The notes beneath the pieces were generated by a model. The model saw nothing but the letters and a program-made list of their open reading frames with translations. It searched no databases and was not told where the DNA came from. Source: an uncultured Lactobacillus sp. (GTDB lineage Bacteria; Bacillota; Bacilli; Lactobacillales; Lactobacillaceae). Taken from it: 64,000 bases of DNA. Below, piece after piece: positions 9,164 through 17,481 of the stretch. The position numbers and the translations under genes are program-made. How positions within the stretch are numbered: position 1 is the first letter of the stretch; every line of letters begins with the position of its first letter. The stretch covers positions 62,001 to 126,000 of the forward strand of contig NZ_CARBVX010000001.1 of the NCBI RefSeq assembly GCF_948948975.1, given 5' to 3'.

Positions 9164-9721
9164 TTAATTCTCTCCTAAATTTCTTTCATAACGTTCAGGA
9201 CGATTGTAATTATCCTTTAACTTATCATTTTCATAATGGTGGCTCTTTTCCATATTTGGAAAACCTTGCTGTCTTAAAGCTTCCAATAAAACCATAGCAA
9301 CTGAATTTGATAAATTATAACAACGAATATTATCAGACATAGGAATTCTAAGATTCCGATCATAATATTCTCTCATAAAAGTTTCTGGCAAGCCTGTTGT
9401 TTCTTTACCAAAAACAAAATAATAATCTTTATTGGGATCCGTATAGTCTACTTGAGCATAATTTTTTGAAGAAAACTTTGAAATTAAGTACGTTTCATCA
9501 TTTGGACCAAGTGTATTCAAAAAAGCTTCTAAATCATCATGCATTCTAATATCAACTTTATCCCAATAATCTAATCCAGCACGCTTCATTTTTTTATTAT
9601 CAATTTGAAAGCCAAGCGGTTCGATTAAATCCAAAACTGTATTAGTACCTGCACAAGTACGAGCAATATTTCCCGTATTTGCTGGCATCAATGGTTCATA
9701 AAGTACAACGTGATTTGTCAT
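9164..9721 (-). CDS. trmL: tRNA (cytidine/uridine-2'-O-)-methyltransferase TrmL
   Basis: A SPOUT-class methyltransferase that methylates the ribose of wobble position 34 in certain tRNA-Leu. The trefoil-knot motifs are present: NTGNIARTCAG near the N-terminus, FGKETTGLP in the middle, and IPMSDNIRCYNLSNSVA near the C-terminus. I start at MTNHVV (ATG 9719-9721), which has an AGAGGAG site at good spacing; an in-frame extension of 15 codons upstream has no such site. That gives 185 residues. Confidence 0.92.
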   Translation of the reverse strand: MTNHVVLYEPLMPANTGNIARTCAGTNTVLDLIEPLGFQIDNKKMKRAGLDYWDKVDIRMHDDLEAFLNTLGPNDETYLISKFSSKNYAQVDYTDPNKDYYFVFGKETTGLPETFMREYYDRNLRIPMSDNIRCYNLSNSVAMVLLEALRQQGFPNMEKSHHYENDKLKDNYNRPERYERNLGEN

Positions 9722-9793
9722 AAAAAACTCCTCTTGTAAAAAAACGCAGCACCTGTAATATGGCAAGTACCACGCTTAATTCTATCTTTAATT

Positions 9794-10975
9794 CTACTCC
9801 TTACTTCCTTGAGTATCACTATCTTTGATTGATTCATCATCATAAAGATTTGAAATCTTACGATAATAATTGAATAATCTGGTTACAATTATTTTGATTA
9901 CAGCATAGACAGGGATGGCAAAAATAACTCCCCATAAACCAGCTACTGCGCTTGCACCAATTAATAGCAAAATAGTTGTTACAGGATTCATATTCATCTT
10001 ATTTCCCATTACTAGTGGTGAAATAACGCGTCCTTCAAGTGTTTGCTCTATAGCAAACACTATTAATACTTTGATCAACATCATTGGAGAGCTGATTAAT
10101 CCTAAAATAATTGCAGGAATAAAGGCAATAAATGTACCAAAATATGGGATCATATTCAAAATTCCAGCCAAAACTGCTAATGTAATTCCATAATTTAGTC
10201 CAATTACTGAATAACCTATTGCAAATATTATTCCCACCCAGAAGGCAACAGTAATTTGGCCTCGAATATAGGAAGCAACTGCTCCGTTAATATCACTAAG
10301 TAAGCTTGAAAAACTAGGTTGTAGTTTTTTAGGAGCAATCTTAGTCACATAAGGATTCAAACGATGACCATCTTTTAACATAAAGAATAAAACAAAAGGT
10401 GCTGTTAATAAGGTCATAAAAATCATTGTAATTACGTTAACAGCAGATGACAAATTACTCAAGGCTAAATTGAAGCTATCCTGACCTGTTTTAAACATTT
10501 TAGTTTGTGCATCAGAAATAGCTTGATTAATTCCTCCGCGAACTCCATTTAAGCGTGGATCGCGAATCATCTTTTCGAAACCTTTTTGTGCATCTTTCCA
10601 ATAAGTTGGCCAATTCTTTACTAGAGAATCAGTTTGATGCTGAATAATAGGGATCAAAGTATTAATGATCCAAATCAATCCTCCTACAACGATAACAAAC
10701 AGTAGAATAATCGTAATTATTCGGGGAACGTTTAATTTTTTCTCCATCCAATCAACTACTGGATCCATTAAATAGTATTGGATTGATGCAACTAAAATTG
10801 GTGGAAAAATTGCATTAAAAAATGTCCAAAAAGGATTTAACACAAAAGAAATTTGGTTAAATACCAAAATGATCAAGAAGAACAATAAAATATTTAGTAG
10901 GGCTATGCTAAAACGGTTATTCAAAAACCACTTAACAAAAAAATTACTCTTCTGATGATGTTTTTTTACATCCAT
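9794..10975 (-). CDS. AI-2E family transporter (YueF/PerM type)
   Basis: A 393-residue membrane protein with about eight hydrophobic helices and the family motifs IPYFGTFIAFIPAI and PLVMGNKMNMNP. The family is named for autoinducer-2 export but includes permeases and ion antiporters, so the substrate cannot be read from sequence. An AGAGGG ribosome-binding site precedes the ATG. The preceding gene on the same strand (IIA-Gut-like) ends 11 nt upstream, so the two are probably one transcript. Confidence 0.85.
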   Translation of the reverse strand: MDVKKHHQKSNFFVKWFLNNRFSIALLNILLFFLIILVFNQISFVLNPFWTFFNAIFPPILVASIQYYLMDPVVDWMEKKLNVPRIITIILLFVIVVGGLIWIINTLIPIIQHQTDSLVKNWPTYWKDAQKGFEKMIRDPRLNGVRGGINQAISDAQTKMFKTGQDSFNLALSNLSSAVNVITMIFMTLLTAPFVLFFMLKDGHRLNPYVTKIAPKKLQPSFSSLLSDINGAVASYIRGQITVAFWVGIIFAIGYSVIGLNYGITLAVLAGILNMIPYFGTFIAFIPAIILGLISSPMMLIKVLIVFAIEQTLEGRVISPLVMGNKMNMNPVTTILLLIGASAVAGLWGVIFAIPVYAVIKIIVTRLFNYYRKISNLYDDESIKDSDTQGSKE

Positions 10976-10986
10976 AGCTTTCCCTC

Positions 10987-11367
10987 TTATCTATGTTCAT
11001 AGGTAATCCAGTCGCCTACCTTAAATTCTGGTATTTTTTCTTTAGAATCTTTTTCTAAATAGATAGCATTAGTCATTGGCTTTTTCGGAACTTCATCAGT
11101 AAATACTAAAGTAGCATGACCAATAGCTTGCATATTCATTTGAACCATTGGCCCAACATATAGAGCTAAGTAGGTAGTGCCATCAATTGTGATAGAATCG
11201 TCTTTTTTAAAGACAAATTTTTCTACTGGTGTTGCTGGATCGAACTCTTGCAATACAGCAACATCCCGCAACTTATCGGTAGCCTTATTATCAAATAAAA
11301 TTACGATATTATCTGCTGGATCCAATGCTTCCGAACCAATAGCAGTAATTGTAGAATTCCATTTCAT
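10987..11367 (-). CDS. Stand-alone PTS glucitol/sorbitol IIA-like protein without the usual histidine
   Basis: The protein has 126 residues from the ATG at 11365-11367 (GAGG site upstream). It resembles the PTSIIA-Gut family, as in IGHATLVF, TAIGSEALD and the closing VGDWITY. In E. coli GutA the phosphorylated histidine follows the first conserved strand; here that stretch reads DVAVLQEF and has no histidine. No IIB or IIC gene is nearby. It may therefore be a non-phosphorylatable regulator or a repurposed fold rather than a sugar importer part. Confidence 0.7.
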   Translation of the reverse strand: MKWNSTITAIGSEALDPADNIVILFDNKATDKLRDVAVLQEFDPATPVEKFVFKKDDSITIDGTTYLALYVGPMVQMNMQAIGHATLVFTDEVPKKPMTNAIYLEKDSKEKIPEFKVGDWITYEHR

Positions 11368-11505
11368 TTTTATCAACCTCTTTATTAAATTTTACCATAT
11401 CAACTTATTTATCCAATAACACTTAATTGCGATTGCCTATTCTTATTAAAAGGTAGAAAATAAATATGTTATGGAAAGTTTTATCAGGAGGCTAACATAA
11501 AAATT

Positions 11506-12528
11506 ATGAAAGTTTGGTTTGGTGGCTATACAAGCCATGACTCAAAGGGTATTTACACCGCTAATGTTGAAAATGATGGAACTGATATTAAACTAACTAA
11601 TATTAAAAATGCTGTTGAAGTTGAGAGACCAACGTATTTCCAATTAGTTGATGATTTATTGTTTACTATCATCCAAAAAGGTGACCAAAGTGGAATTGCT
11701 ACCTATAGAATTAAAAATGGTGAAGCTGAAAAATTGGATACCTATTTTCACAAAGGAGCAGCTCCTTGCTACATCAGTGTTGATTCACAAAAGCATTTAG
11801 TTTTCACTGCAAATTATCACTTAGCAACTATTAATGTGTTTTCTTACGATAAAAATGGAAAATTAACCTTTATTACTAACGACAAGCATGAGGGTCATGG
11901 ACCAAGAGTAGAACAAGATCAGGCTCACCCACATTTCTTCGATGAGACTCCTGCTGGTAATTTAGTTTCATGTGATTTAGGAATTGATGCTGTTGATTTT
12001 TATAAGTTAGATGGCAACAAATTAAAACATCTAGCACGCTATCAAATGGAAAAAGGCTTTGGTACTCGCCACCTTACCTTTTCACCAGATGGTAAAACCA
12101 TGTACATTGTTGGTGAATTATCTAGTCAGGTTAATGTTGCCCGTTTAAATGAAAACACTTGGGAATTTGAAGATATAGCAACATATAAGACTATCCCTGA
12201 TGATTTTACTGATCATAATGGGGCTGCCGCAATTAAAATTTCTAAAGATGGAAAATTTGTTTATATTTCTAATCGTGGTCATGATTCAATCGCTGTCTTT
12301 AAAGTTTTAGATGATGGAAAACTAGAATTAGCCCAAAGAATTTCTGTCTTTGGCTCCTTCCCACGTGATTTTAACTGGGATAAAGCAGAAAAGTACCTAG
12401 TTGTAGCTAATCAAAATACTAATAATGCAACTCTTTACCGTCGAAACTCTGAAACTGGTAATCTAACTCCAATTCAAAAAGACATTTCTGTTCCTGAAGC
12501 TACACGCGTATTATTTGAAGAAGATTAA
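11506..12528 (+). CDS. YkgB/Pgl-type lactonase (7-bladed beta-propeller)
   Basis: A 340-residue protein of the cycloisomerase-2/lactonase family, to which E. coli 6-phosphogluconolactonase (Pgl) belongs. It shows repeated propeller blades with phrases such as SPDGKTMYIVGEL, KDGKFVYISNRGHDSIAVF and GSFPRDF. It may hydrolyse 6-phosphogluconolactone, but family members vary. An AGGAGG site lies 14 nt before the ATG, a rather long spacing. It is divergent from the IIA-like gene and ends at a hairpin terminator. Confidence 0.85.
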   Translation: MKVWFGGYTSHDSKGIYTANVENDGTDIKLTNIKNAVEVERPTYFQLVDDLLFTIIQKGDQSGIATYRIKNGEAEKLDTYFHKGAAPCYISVDSQKHLVFTANYHLATINVFSYDKNGKLTFITNDKHEGHGPRVEQDQAHPHFFDETPAGNLVSCDLGIDAVDFYKLDGNKLKHLARYQMEKGFGTRHLTFSPDGKTMYIVGELSSQVNVARLNENTWEFEDIATYKTIPDDFTDHNGAAAIKISKDGKFVYISNRGHDSIAVFKVLDDGKLELAQRISVFGSFPRDFNWDKAEKYLVVANQNTNNATLYRRNSETGNLTPIQKDISVPEATRVLFEED

Positions 12529-12544
12529 ACTCATTCTCTAAATT

Positions 12545-12572
12545 AAGCCATGAATATTCATGGCTTTTCTTT
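12545..12572 (+). terminator. Terminator after the lactonase gene
   Basis: A near-perfect palindrome AAGCCATGAATATTCATGGCTT followed by a T-rich run. It contains an ATG in frame with the next gene, which would add 16 implausible residues to that protein if used. Confidence 0.7.
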
Positions 12573-12597
12573 ATTTATTGGAAAAAGGATATACAAT

Positions 12598-13827
12598 ATG
12601 CAAAATAATGCAGCCGACAAACTTTCACCTTTCAAAAAATTAACAATAGAACAACAAAATCTAATTACTCAGATTATTTCTTTTACTAAACAACACATTA
12701 ATCAAAACTTTCCCGCTGTTTTCACCATCTATGGCGAGGCCGGTACAGGAAAAAGTGTTGTTCTCTCTTCCCTGTTTTACCAAATACAAAAATTACGCCA
12801 TGATAAAACTAGTAGTATTTATCAAACTAACAATTACTTTCTTGTTAATCATCCAGAGATTTTAAAAGTTTATCGTCAAATTGCTGGAACTTTACCTAAC
12901 CTCTTAAAGAAAAATTTTCAAAGACCAACTACTTTTATTAATCAATTAGACAAGAAAAGTGAACATGCTGACATTGTTATAATCGATGAAGCGCACTTAC
13001 TTCTTTCTAAGCCAGATCATTACAATAATTTTTATCATGAAAATCAGTTAGCTGAGATTATTAAAAGAAGCAAGGTAGTGATTTTAGTATTTGATCCATA
13101 TCAAGTACTAAAAATGAAAACTCTTTGGACTAAAGATCGCCTAGAAAAAATTATCGATCTCTATCCCCATCAAAAATATCATTTAAAACATCAATTTAGG
13201 ATGACCGCTTCTTCTGAATTACTTAGTTGGTTCAATTCATTTACTAAACATAAAAACATCGGTCCTATCCCTACTAATGCTAATAGCAACTATGACTTTC
13301 GTATTTTTGATGATGCCGAGAAAATGCGAAAGGAAATCGTTAAGCGCAACCGTGAAGTAGGGCTAAGTCGAGTTCTTTCTACATCCGGCTATCCTTCGAC
13401 CTTAGATGGAGGCAAACATTACATCCAAGAAGGAAAATTCAAAATGCCATGGGACCAATATAACTACACTGCCACTCCTTGGGCTGAAATACCAAAAACA
13501 ATTGATGAGGTAGGCTCGATATATACTTGTCAGGGATTTGATTTAAACTATGCTGGTATTATTATCGGGCCGCCCATCAGCCAAATCCCGGGTAAAAACA
13601 AAATCCGTGTTAATTTAGACAAAATAACTGATATAGAAATGTTTAAAAAGAGAAAAGATTTATCTGATCCTCATGAAATCAAAACTCTTGAAGAAGAAAT
13701 GGTCCTTAATTCTTTAAATGTTTTATTTAAGCGTGGAATCAAAGGAACTTATCTTTACGCTCATGATCCCTTGCTTAGAAAAACGTTAGTCTCTATGTTC
13801 AAGCAAGCAACACAGAAGGCAAAATAA
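12598..13827 (+). CDS. DUF2075 P-loop ATPase (helicase-like)
   Basis: The protein has 409 residues. Walker A GEAGTGKS is at about residues 46-53 and Walker B reads VIIDEAHLLL. Later motifs KHQFRMTASSELLSW and VGSIYTCQGFDLNYAGIIIGP resemble superfamily 1 helicase motifs IV-VI. This is the DUF2075 family, often found alone or in defence loci, without an assigned role. I start at the ATG at 12598, with an AAGGA site, because the upstream in-frame ATG is inside the previous gene's terminator. A strong terminator follows. Confidence 0.85.
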   Translation: MQNNAADKLSPFKKLTIEQQNLITQIISFTKQHINQNFPAVFTIYGEAGTGKSVVLSSLFYQIQKLRHDKTSSIYQTNNYFLVNHPEILKVYRQIAGTLPNLLKKNFQRPTTFINQLDKKSEHADIVIIDEAHLLLSKPDHYNNFYHENQLAEIIKRSKVVILVFDPYQVLKMKTLWTKDRLEKIIDLYPHQKYHLKHQFRMTASSELLSWFNSFTKHKNIGPIPTNANSNYDFRIFDDAEKMRKEIVKRNREVGLSRVLSTSGYPSTLDGGKHYIQEGKFKMPWDQYNYTATPWAEIPKTIDEVGSIYTCQGFDLNYAGIIIGPPISQIPGKNKIRVNLDKITDIEMFKKRKDLSDPHEIKTLEEEMVLNSLNVLFKRGIKGTYLYAHDPLLRKTLVSMFKQATQKAK

Positions 13828-13862
13828 AAGATTATGGTTTAAAACAAACCATAATCTTTTTT
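13826..13862. terminator. Bidirectional terminator between the DUF2075 gene and the oleate hydratase gene
   Basis: AAAAGATTATGGTTT and its complement enclose a 5-nt loop, with A and T runs on the two sides. It can end transcripts from both converging genes. Confidence 0.85.
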
Positions 13863-13894
13863 GTTAATTCTCATTTAAATAAATTGTTACATCT

Positions 13895-13945
13895 TTAAAT
13901 TAGATTTGCTTCTTCAAGCAATTCTTCAATCCATGTTCCCTTAAT
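13895..13945 (-). other. Displaced C-terminal codons of oleate hydratase (+1 frame)
   Basis: Directly past the stop of the oleate hydratase frame, the +1 frame reads IKGTWIEELLEEANLI and then stops (TAA at 13895-13897). Adding these 16 residues to the upstream 575 gives about 591, the usual length of oleate hydratases. The upstream part of the +1 frame is blocked by stops, so the shift must lie at about 13945-13965. This is either a real frameshift or a sequencing indel. Confidence 0.65.
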
Positions 13946-15671
13946 CTTCTTCAATACCAGCTTTTACGGCTAACTTTTCTGGTAATGGCATTTCTTGGTC
14001 TGCTAATTTCTTTTTATCAGACATGTAATACATAGCACGAAGTAATTCCCGGATATCATAAACAGAACTCCAAACTTCTGGAACTCCTCGATCTACATTA
14101 AGTAGTGTGTAAACAGATTCCATAGCTGTTCTAACTGAATATTCTGTAGTAAACACTGTATCTCTAGTAGGACTTTCAGCAAAGTTACCAATAAATGCCA
14201 AATTCTTTGATCCTTCAGGTACAACAGCTGGACGATCACCATCATGACGAGGCATGAAGTAACTAGTAATATAAGGCATATATACCGGAACGGTGTTCAT
14301 ATTTTCTTCTGAAGATAATTCTTTAATTTCACTTTCTGGAACACCCAAATGATAAAGCATTTCTTCAGCAATTTCTTGTCCAGTACAGTCAACTACCCTT
14401 TTCTTAATATAATTCCCCTCAGTATCTGAATACAAAGCATAGATCCAGACTACAATTTCATTTGGCTTTTGAGTTGGAAAATGAGGTTGACGGTGAATAG
14501 TAAAACTTAAACCCCAATTTGAATCTGTAACTGTAATAATTCCACCAGTATTTACTTTTCCATCATACAAGTTGCGTTTAGTCAATCTTTCAAAGTAAGG
14601 AGCGACCTTTTTATTCTTTAATGTTGTAGTTGCAGAAACAAACCATGATTTTTCAGGTAAGTTTTCACTAAAGACGTCAGGATGACCAAAAGCAGGATCT
14701 TGTTTAGCTAGATTTTCCCATAACTTCCAAGATCCACCCTTAGCATGAGTAATGGGCGCAGGAGTAGTTTGATTACCGTAAGTAGAACTTTCAGTAATTG
14801 AGCCATTAGTTACAAAGACAATGTCATTTTCAGTCAAATCAATATCTTCTTGCTTACCGTTCTTCTTCATCACGATCTTTTTAGCAACTTTTTCATTTCC
14901 TTCATGGTCAACTAGTACATTTTCTACTTGAACACCATATTCAAACTTAACGCCATGGTCTTTCAAGTATTTAAGTAGGGGCTTTACCATAGAATCATAT
15001 TGATCATATTTGTTAAATTTCAAGGCAGTAAAGTCAGGCAAGCCATCAATATGGTGAATGAACCGCATGCAATAGCGTCTCATTTCTGCCAGAGAATGCC
15101 ATTTTTCAAAGGCAAACATTGTTGACCAATAAGTCCAAAAATTAGTTTCAAAAAATTCAGGTGAAAACCACTCTTCAATTGTTTTTCCTTGAATTTCAGA
15201 TTCTGGTGTTAAAACTAGCTTAACAATTTCACTAGCATGCGACCCCAGCTGATACAGTCCATCTGTTGGTAATTCATTACCACGCTTATGAATCAACCGA
15301 CAATTCGAGGAGTTAGGATCTTCTTTATCAAGCCAGTAATATTCATCTAAGTAAGAAGCACCTGGTATCCGCAATGAAGGAACTGATCGATACATGTCCC
15401 ACATACATTCAAAGTGGTCTTCCATTTCTCTACCACCCCGAACGACAAAACCAGCATGAGGACGATTAGTCCCATCTAGAGAGCCGCCCGCAACATCTAA
15501 TTCCTCTAAAACATGAATTTTATCACCAGACATCTTAGCATCTCGAACCAAAAAGAATGCTGTTGAAAGGCCAGCTAATCCACTACCGATTATGTAAGCA
15601 GATTTCTTGTCTACACCAGCCGGCTTTTTAGTATCCGCAAAAGCTTCATAGTTTCCTTTTGAATAGTACAT
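13941..15671 (-). CDS. ohyA: Oleate hydratase, C-terminus apparently frameshifted
   Basis: An FAD enzyme that adds water to the cis-9 double bond of oleate and linoleate, giving 10-hydroxy fatty acids; formerly called myosin-cross-reactive antigen. The FAD-binding GSGLAG is at residues 29-34. Conserved stretches such as GGREMEDHFECMWDM, RFIHHIDGLPDFTALKFNKY and NRQPHFP are intact. This frame ends at 576 residues with AGIEED; the family usually has about 591 and a C-terminal amphipathic helix, which here sits in the +1 frame just downstream. The catalytic core is whole, so activity may remain. It has its own promoter with a palindrome in the spacer. Confidence 0.93.
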   Translation of the reverse strand: MYYSKGNYEAFADTKKPAGVDKKSAYIIGSGLAGLSTAFFLVRDAKMSGDKIHVLEELDVAGGSLDGTNRPHAGFVVRGGREMEDHFECMWDMYRSVPSLRIPGASYLDEYYWLDKEDPNSSNCRLIHKRGNELPTDGLYQLGSHASEIVKLVLTPESEIQGKTIEEWFSPEFFETNFWTYWSTMFAFEKWHSLAEMRRYCMRFIHHIDGLPDFTALKFNKYDQYDSMVKPLLKYLKDHGVKFEYGVQVENVLVDHEGNEKVAKKIVMKKNGKQEDIDLTENDIVFVTNGSITESSTYGNQTTPAPITHAKGGSWKLWENLAKQDPAFGHPDVFSENLPEKSWFVSATTTLKNKKVAPYFERLTKRNLYDGKVNTGGIITVTDSNWGLSFTIHRQPHFPTQKPNEIVVWIYALYSDTEGNYIKKRVVDCTGQEIAEEMLYHLGVPESEIKELSSEENMNTVPVYMPYITSYFMPRHDGDRPAVVPEGSKNLAFIGNFAESPTRDTVFTTEYSVRTAMESVYTLLNVDRGVPEVWSSVYDIRELLRAMYYMSDKKKLADQEMPLPEKLAVKAGIEED

Positions 15672-15723
15672 ACAAGTGATCCTCTTTTCTATATTCGAAT
15701 AGTATTAACACTTCTTATATACA

Positions 15724-15752
15724 ATTCTATGTAAAGCGGTTACAATAGTCAA
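15724..15752 (-). promoter_or_regulatory. Oleate hydratase promoter with palindrome in its spacer
   Basis: Minus strand: -35 TTGACT (15747-15752) and -10 TAGAAT (15724-15729), 17-nt spacer. The spacer is filled by TGTAACCGCTTTACA (15730-15744), arms TGTAA/TTACA. It resembles a CcpA cre but is one base too long, so CcpA is only a candidate. Repressor binding here would exclude polymerase. Confidence 0.6.
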
Positions 15753-15769
15753 TCAATTTAGCTGATATA

Positions 15770-16669
15770 TTATAATTTATTACTTATCATGTTCTTCCAT
15801 AATGTTTCCATATCAGTAGGATCTAATATTTCAATTTTTTGTCTTTTTTCTGAAAAAGGGTCATCAAATTCAAGATAAAAACAATTTAATGCTTGTCGCT
15901 TAAAATTATCTTTAATTCCATACAAGGGATCACCAAACAAAGGATGACCTAAATATTGCATGTGCACCCTAATTTGATGAGTTCGTCCAGTTAAAAGCTG
16001 CAATTCTACTAAACTAGCCCCTTTAACTTGATCCAAAACCCGATATTTTGTAACTGATCGCTGTCCAGTCTCTACTACTCCGCGCTTAACTCCAGTATCT
16101 ATTTTGCCAATTGGTGCATCAATAACTCCCTGGCTTTCTGCTTCTCCAAAATTTCCATGCACAATTGCATGATATTTCTTAATAAACTCATTCTTTTCCA
16201 TCTTACTAAAACGTGCATGCGCAACAGCGTTTTTTCCTACCAAAACTAATCCAGATGTATCTCGATCAAGTCTTGTGATCACATGTGGCTTAAGATCAGT
16301 TTGTTTTTGTTGCTGAAAGTAGTGCAATAGACGATTTACTACTGCATCACTATCTTCATAGCGCGATGGAATTGATAATATTCCGGCATCTTTATTAATA
16401 ACTAAATAATCTTTTTGTTCAAAAACGATATTTAGCTTATTAAACGAGGGCTTTAACCATTTATTTTCTTTTTCTTCTCCTAAAATAAAAATCACTTCAT
16501 CCCCAGCATGTAGTAAGTAGCTAGTATACCGGCGGCGATGATTTACTAGAATCATCCCACCATGATGCTGGCTATTAGTCAAAGCGCGCTTAGAAAAACC
16601 ATTTTTTAACAAAAAACGCCCCAGTTTCTGAGGTGTTTTATTTTCAACTTTTAATTTAAAATATTGCAT
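15770..16669 (-). CDS. RluA-family rRNA/tRNA pseudouridine synthase
   Basis: A 299-residue pseudouridine synthase. The catalytic motif reads TRLDRDTSGL, with the catalytic aspartate at residue 135, and GRTHQIRVHMQYLGHPLFGD follows. It corresponds to B. subtilis YjbO by synteny (nadK and relQ beside it). The target uridine cannot be read from sequence. Its ATG overlaps the nadK stop by one base. A terminator-like hairpin is embedded in its first codons. Confidence 0.92.
   Translation of the reverse strand: MQYFKLKVENKTPQKLGRFLLKNGFSKRALTNSQHHGGMILVNHRRRYTSYLLHAGDEVIFILGEEKENKWLKPSFNKLNIVFEQKDYLVINKDAGILSIPSRYEDSDAVVNRLLHYFQQQKQTDLKPHVITRLDRDTSGLVLVGKNAVAHARFSKMEKNEFIKKYHAIVHGNFGEAESQGVIDAPIGKIDTGVKRGVVETGQRSVTKYRVLDQVKGASLVELQLLTGRTHQIRVHMQYLGHPLFGDPLYGIKDNFKRQALNCFYLEFDDPFSEKRQKIEILDPTDMETLWKNMISNKL
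16611..16639 (-). terminator. Terminator-shaped hairpin inside the 5' end of the RluA-family gene
   Basis: Twelve-base arms (16613-16624 and 16628-16639) with one mismatch and one G-U pair close a 3-nt loop and read into six T on the minus strand. It lies 30-59 nt inside the coding sequence, downstream of the nadK stop. It may reduce read-through from relQ-nadK; this is not proven. Confidence 0.5.
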
Positions 16670-17481
16670 TATTGTTTATCTTTAGGTTGGCCGATAAAGG
16701 CATCTTCTACACGATTCCAAAAATGAGTATGTTGATACTTATCGAAGCGAATAACATGTTGAGAAATACGATACTCAATTTTTTTAATATGCTTGTGATT
16801 AAATTCATAACCATCAAATGTAACTACATAATGATCATCGCTACCTGTTTCCGGCTTAATAGTGATCCATTCATCTGGTGCAATTACAATTGGAGATGAG
16901 AGAGTTCTAAACACGCGATTATTAATTGAAGCTATTTCGGTCATTTGTAAAGCTTTTAAACGTGGATGAATAACAGCACCGCCTAATGACTTACTATAGG
17001 CAGTAGAACCTGTAGGTGTTGAAACACATAAGCCATCCCCCTTAAAACTTTCAAAAAACTGGTCCCGGATGTAAACATCAGCCTTTAAAGTCTTAGAAAC
17101 TCGTTTAATAGTCGCCTCATTTAATGCAAGCAACTTTTTCTTTTCACCTGCTCCAGTAGTAATAATTAATTCCAATAGTGGATAGGAAGCTGAAGATGGT
17201 TGTTTCTTAGTCAAATTATCTACCATTTTGTTAATTTCAAAATTACGCCAGTCAGTATAAAAACCTAGGTGTCCAGTATGAACACCAATAAATCTAATTC
17301 TATCAACTAGATTTTGGTATTTATGAAATCCCGAAATCAATGTTCCATCTCCCCCAATAGTAATTACTACGTCAGGATTTTCAGGATCAATTTCAATTTT
17401 TCTAGCATCTAGTAATTTTTCTAATGCTTTAACCACCGCTAAGGTTTCAACTTTATCATTATAAACGAGTGCGACTTTCAT
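16669..17481 (-). CDS. nadK: NAD kinase
   Basis: NAD kinase makes NADP from NAD with ATP or polyphosphate in the cytosol. The protein has 270 residues; the nucleotide-binding GGDGT is at residues 43-47 and TPTGSTAYSKSLGGA forms the NAD site. It overlaps relQ upstream and the RluA-family gene downstream by one base each, so the three are translationally linked, as in the Bacillus yjbM-yjbN-yjbO order. Confidence 0.96.
   Translation of the reverse strand: MKVALVYNDKVETLAVVKALEKLLDARKIEIDPENPDVVITIGGDGTLISGFHKYQNLVDRIRFIGVHTGHLGFYTDWRNFEINKMVDNLTKKQPSSASYPLLELIITTGAGEKKKLLALNEATIKRVSKTLKADVYIRDQFFESFKGDGLCVSTPTGSTAYSKSLGGAVIHPRLKALQMTEIASINNRVFRTLSSPIVIAPDEWITIKPETGSDDHYVVTFDGYEFNHKHIKKIEYRISQHVIRFDKYQHTHFWNRVEDAFIGQPKDKQ

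Noticed and set aside
9722..9766. Upstream start for TrmL
   Set aside because: No ribosome-binding site; the residues do not look like part of a SPOUT enzyme.
12550..12597. Upstream ATG giving 16 more residues to the DUF2075 protein
   Set aside because: That ATG is part of the palindrome that ends the lactonase gene, and a better site lies before the ATG at 12598.
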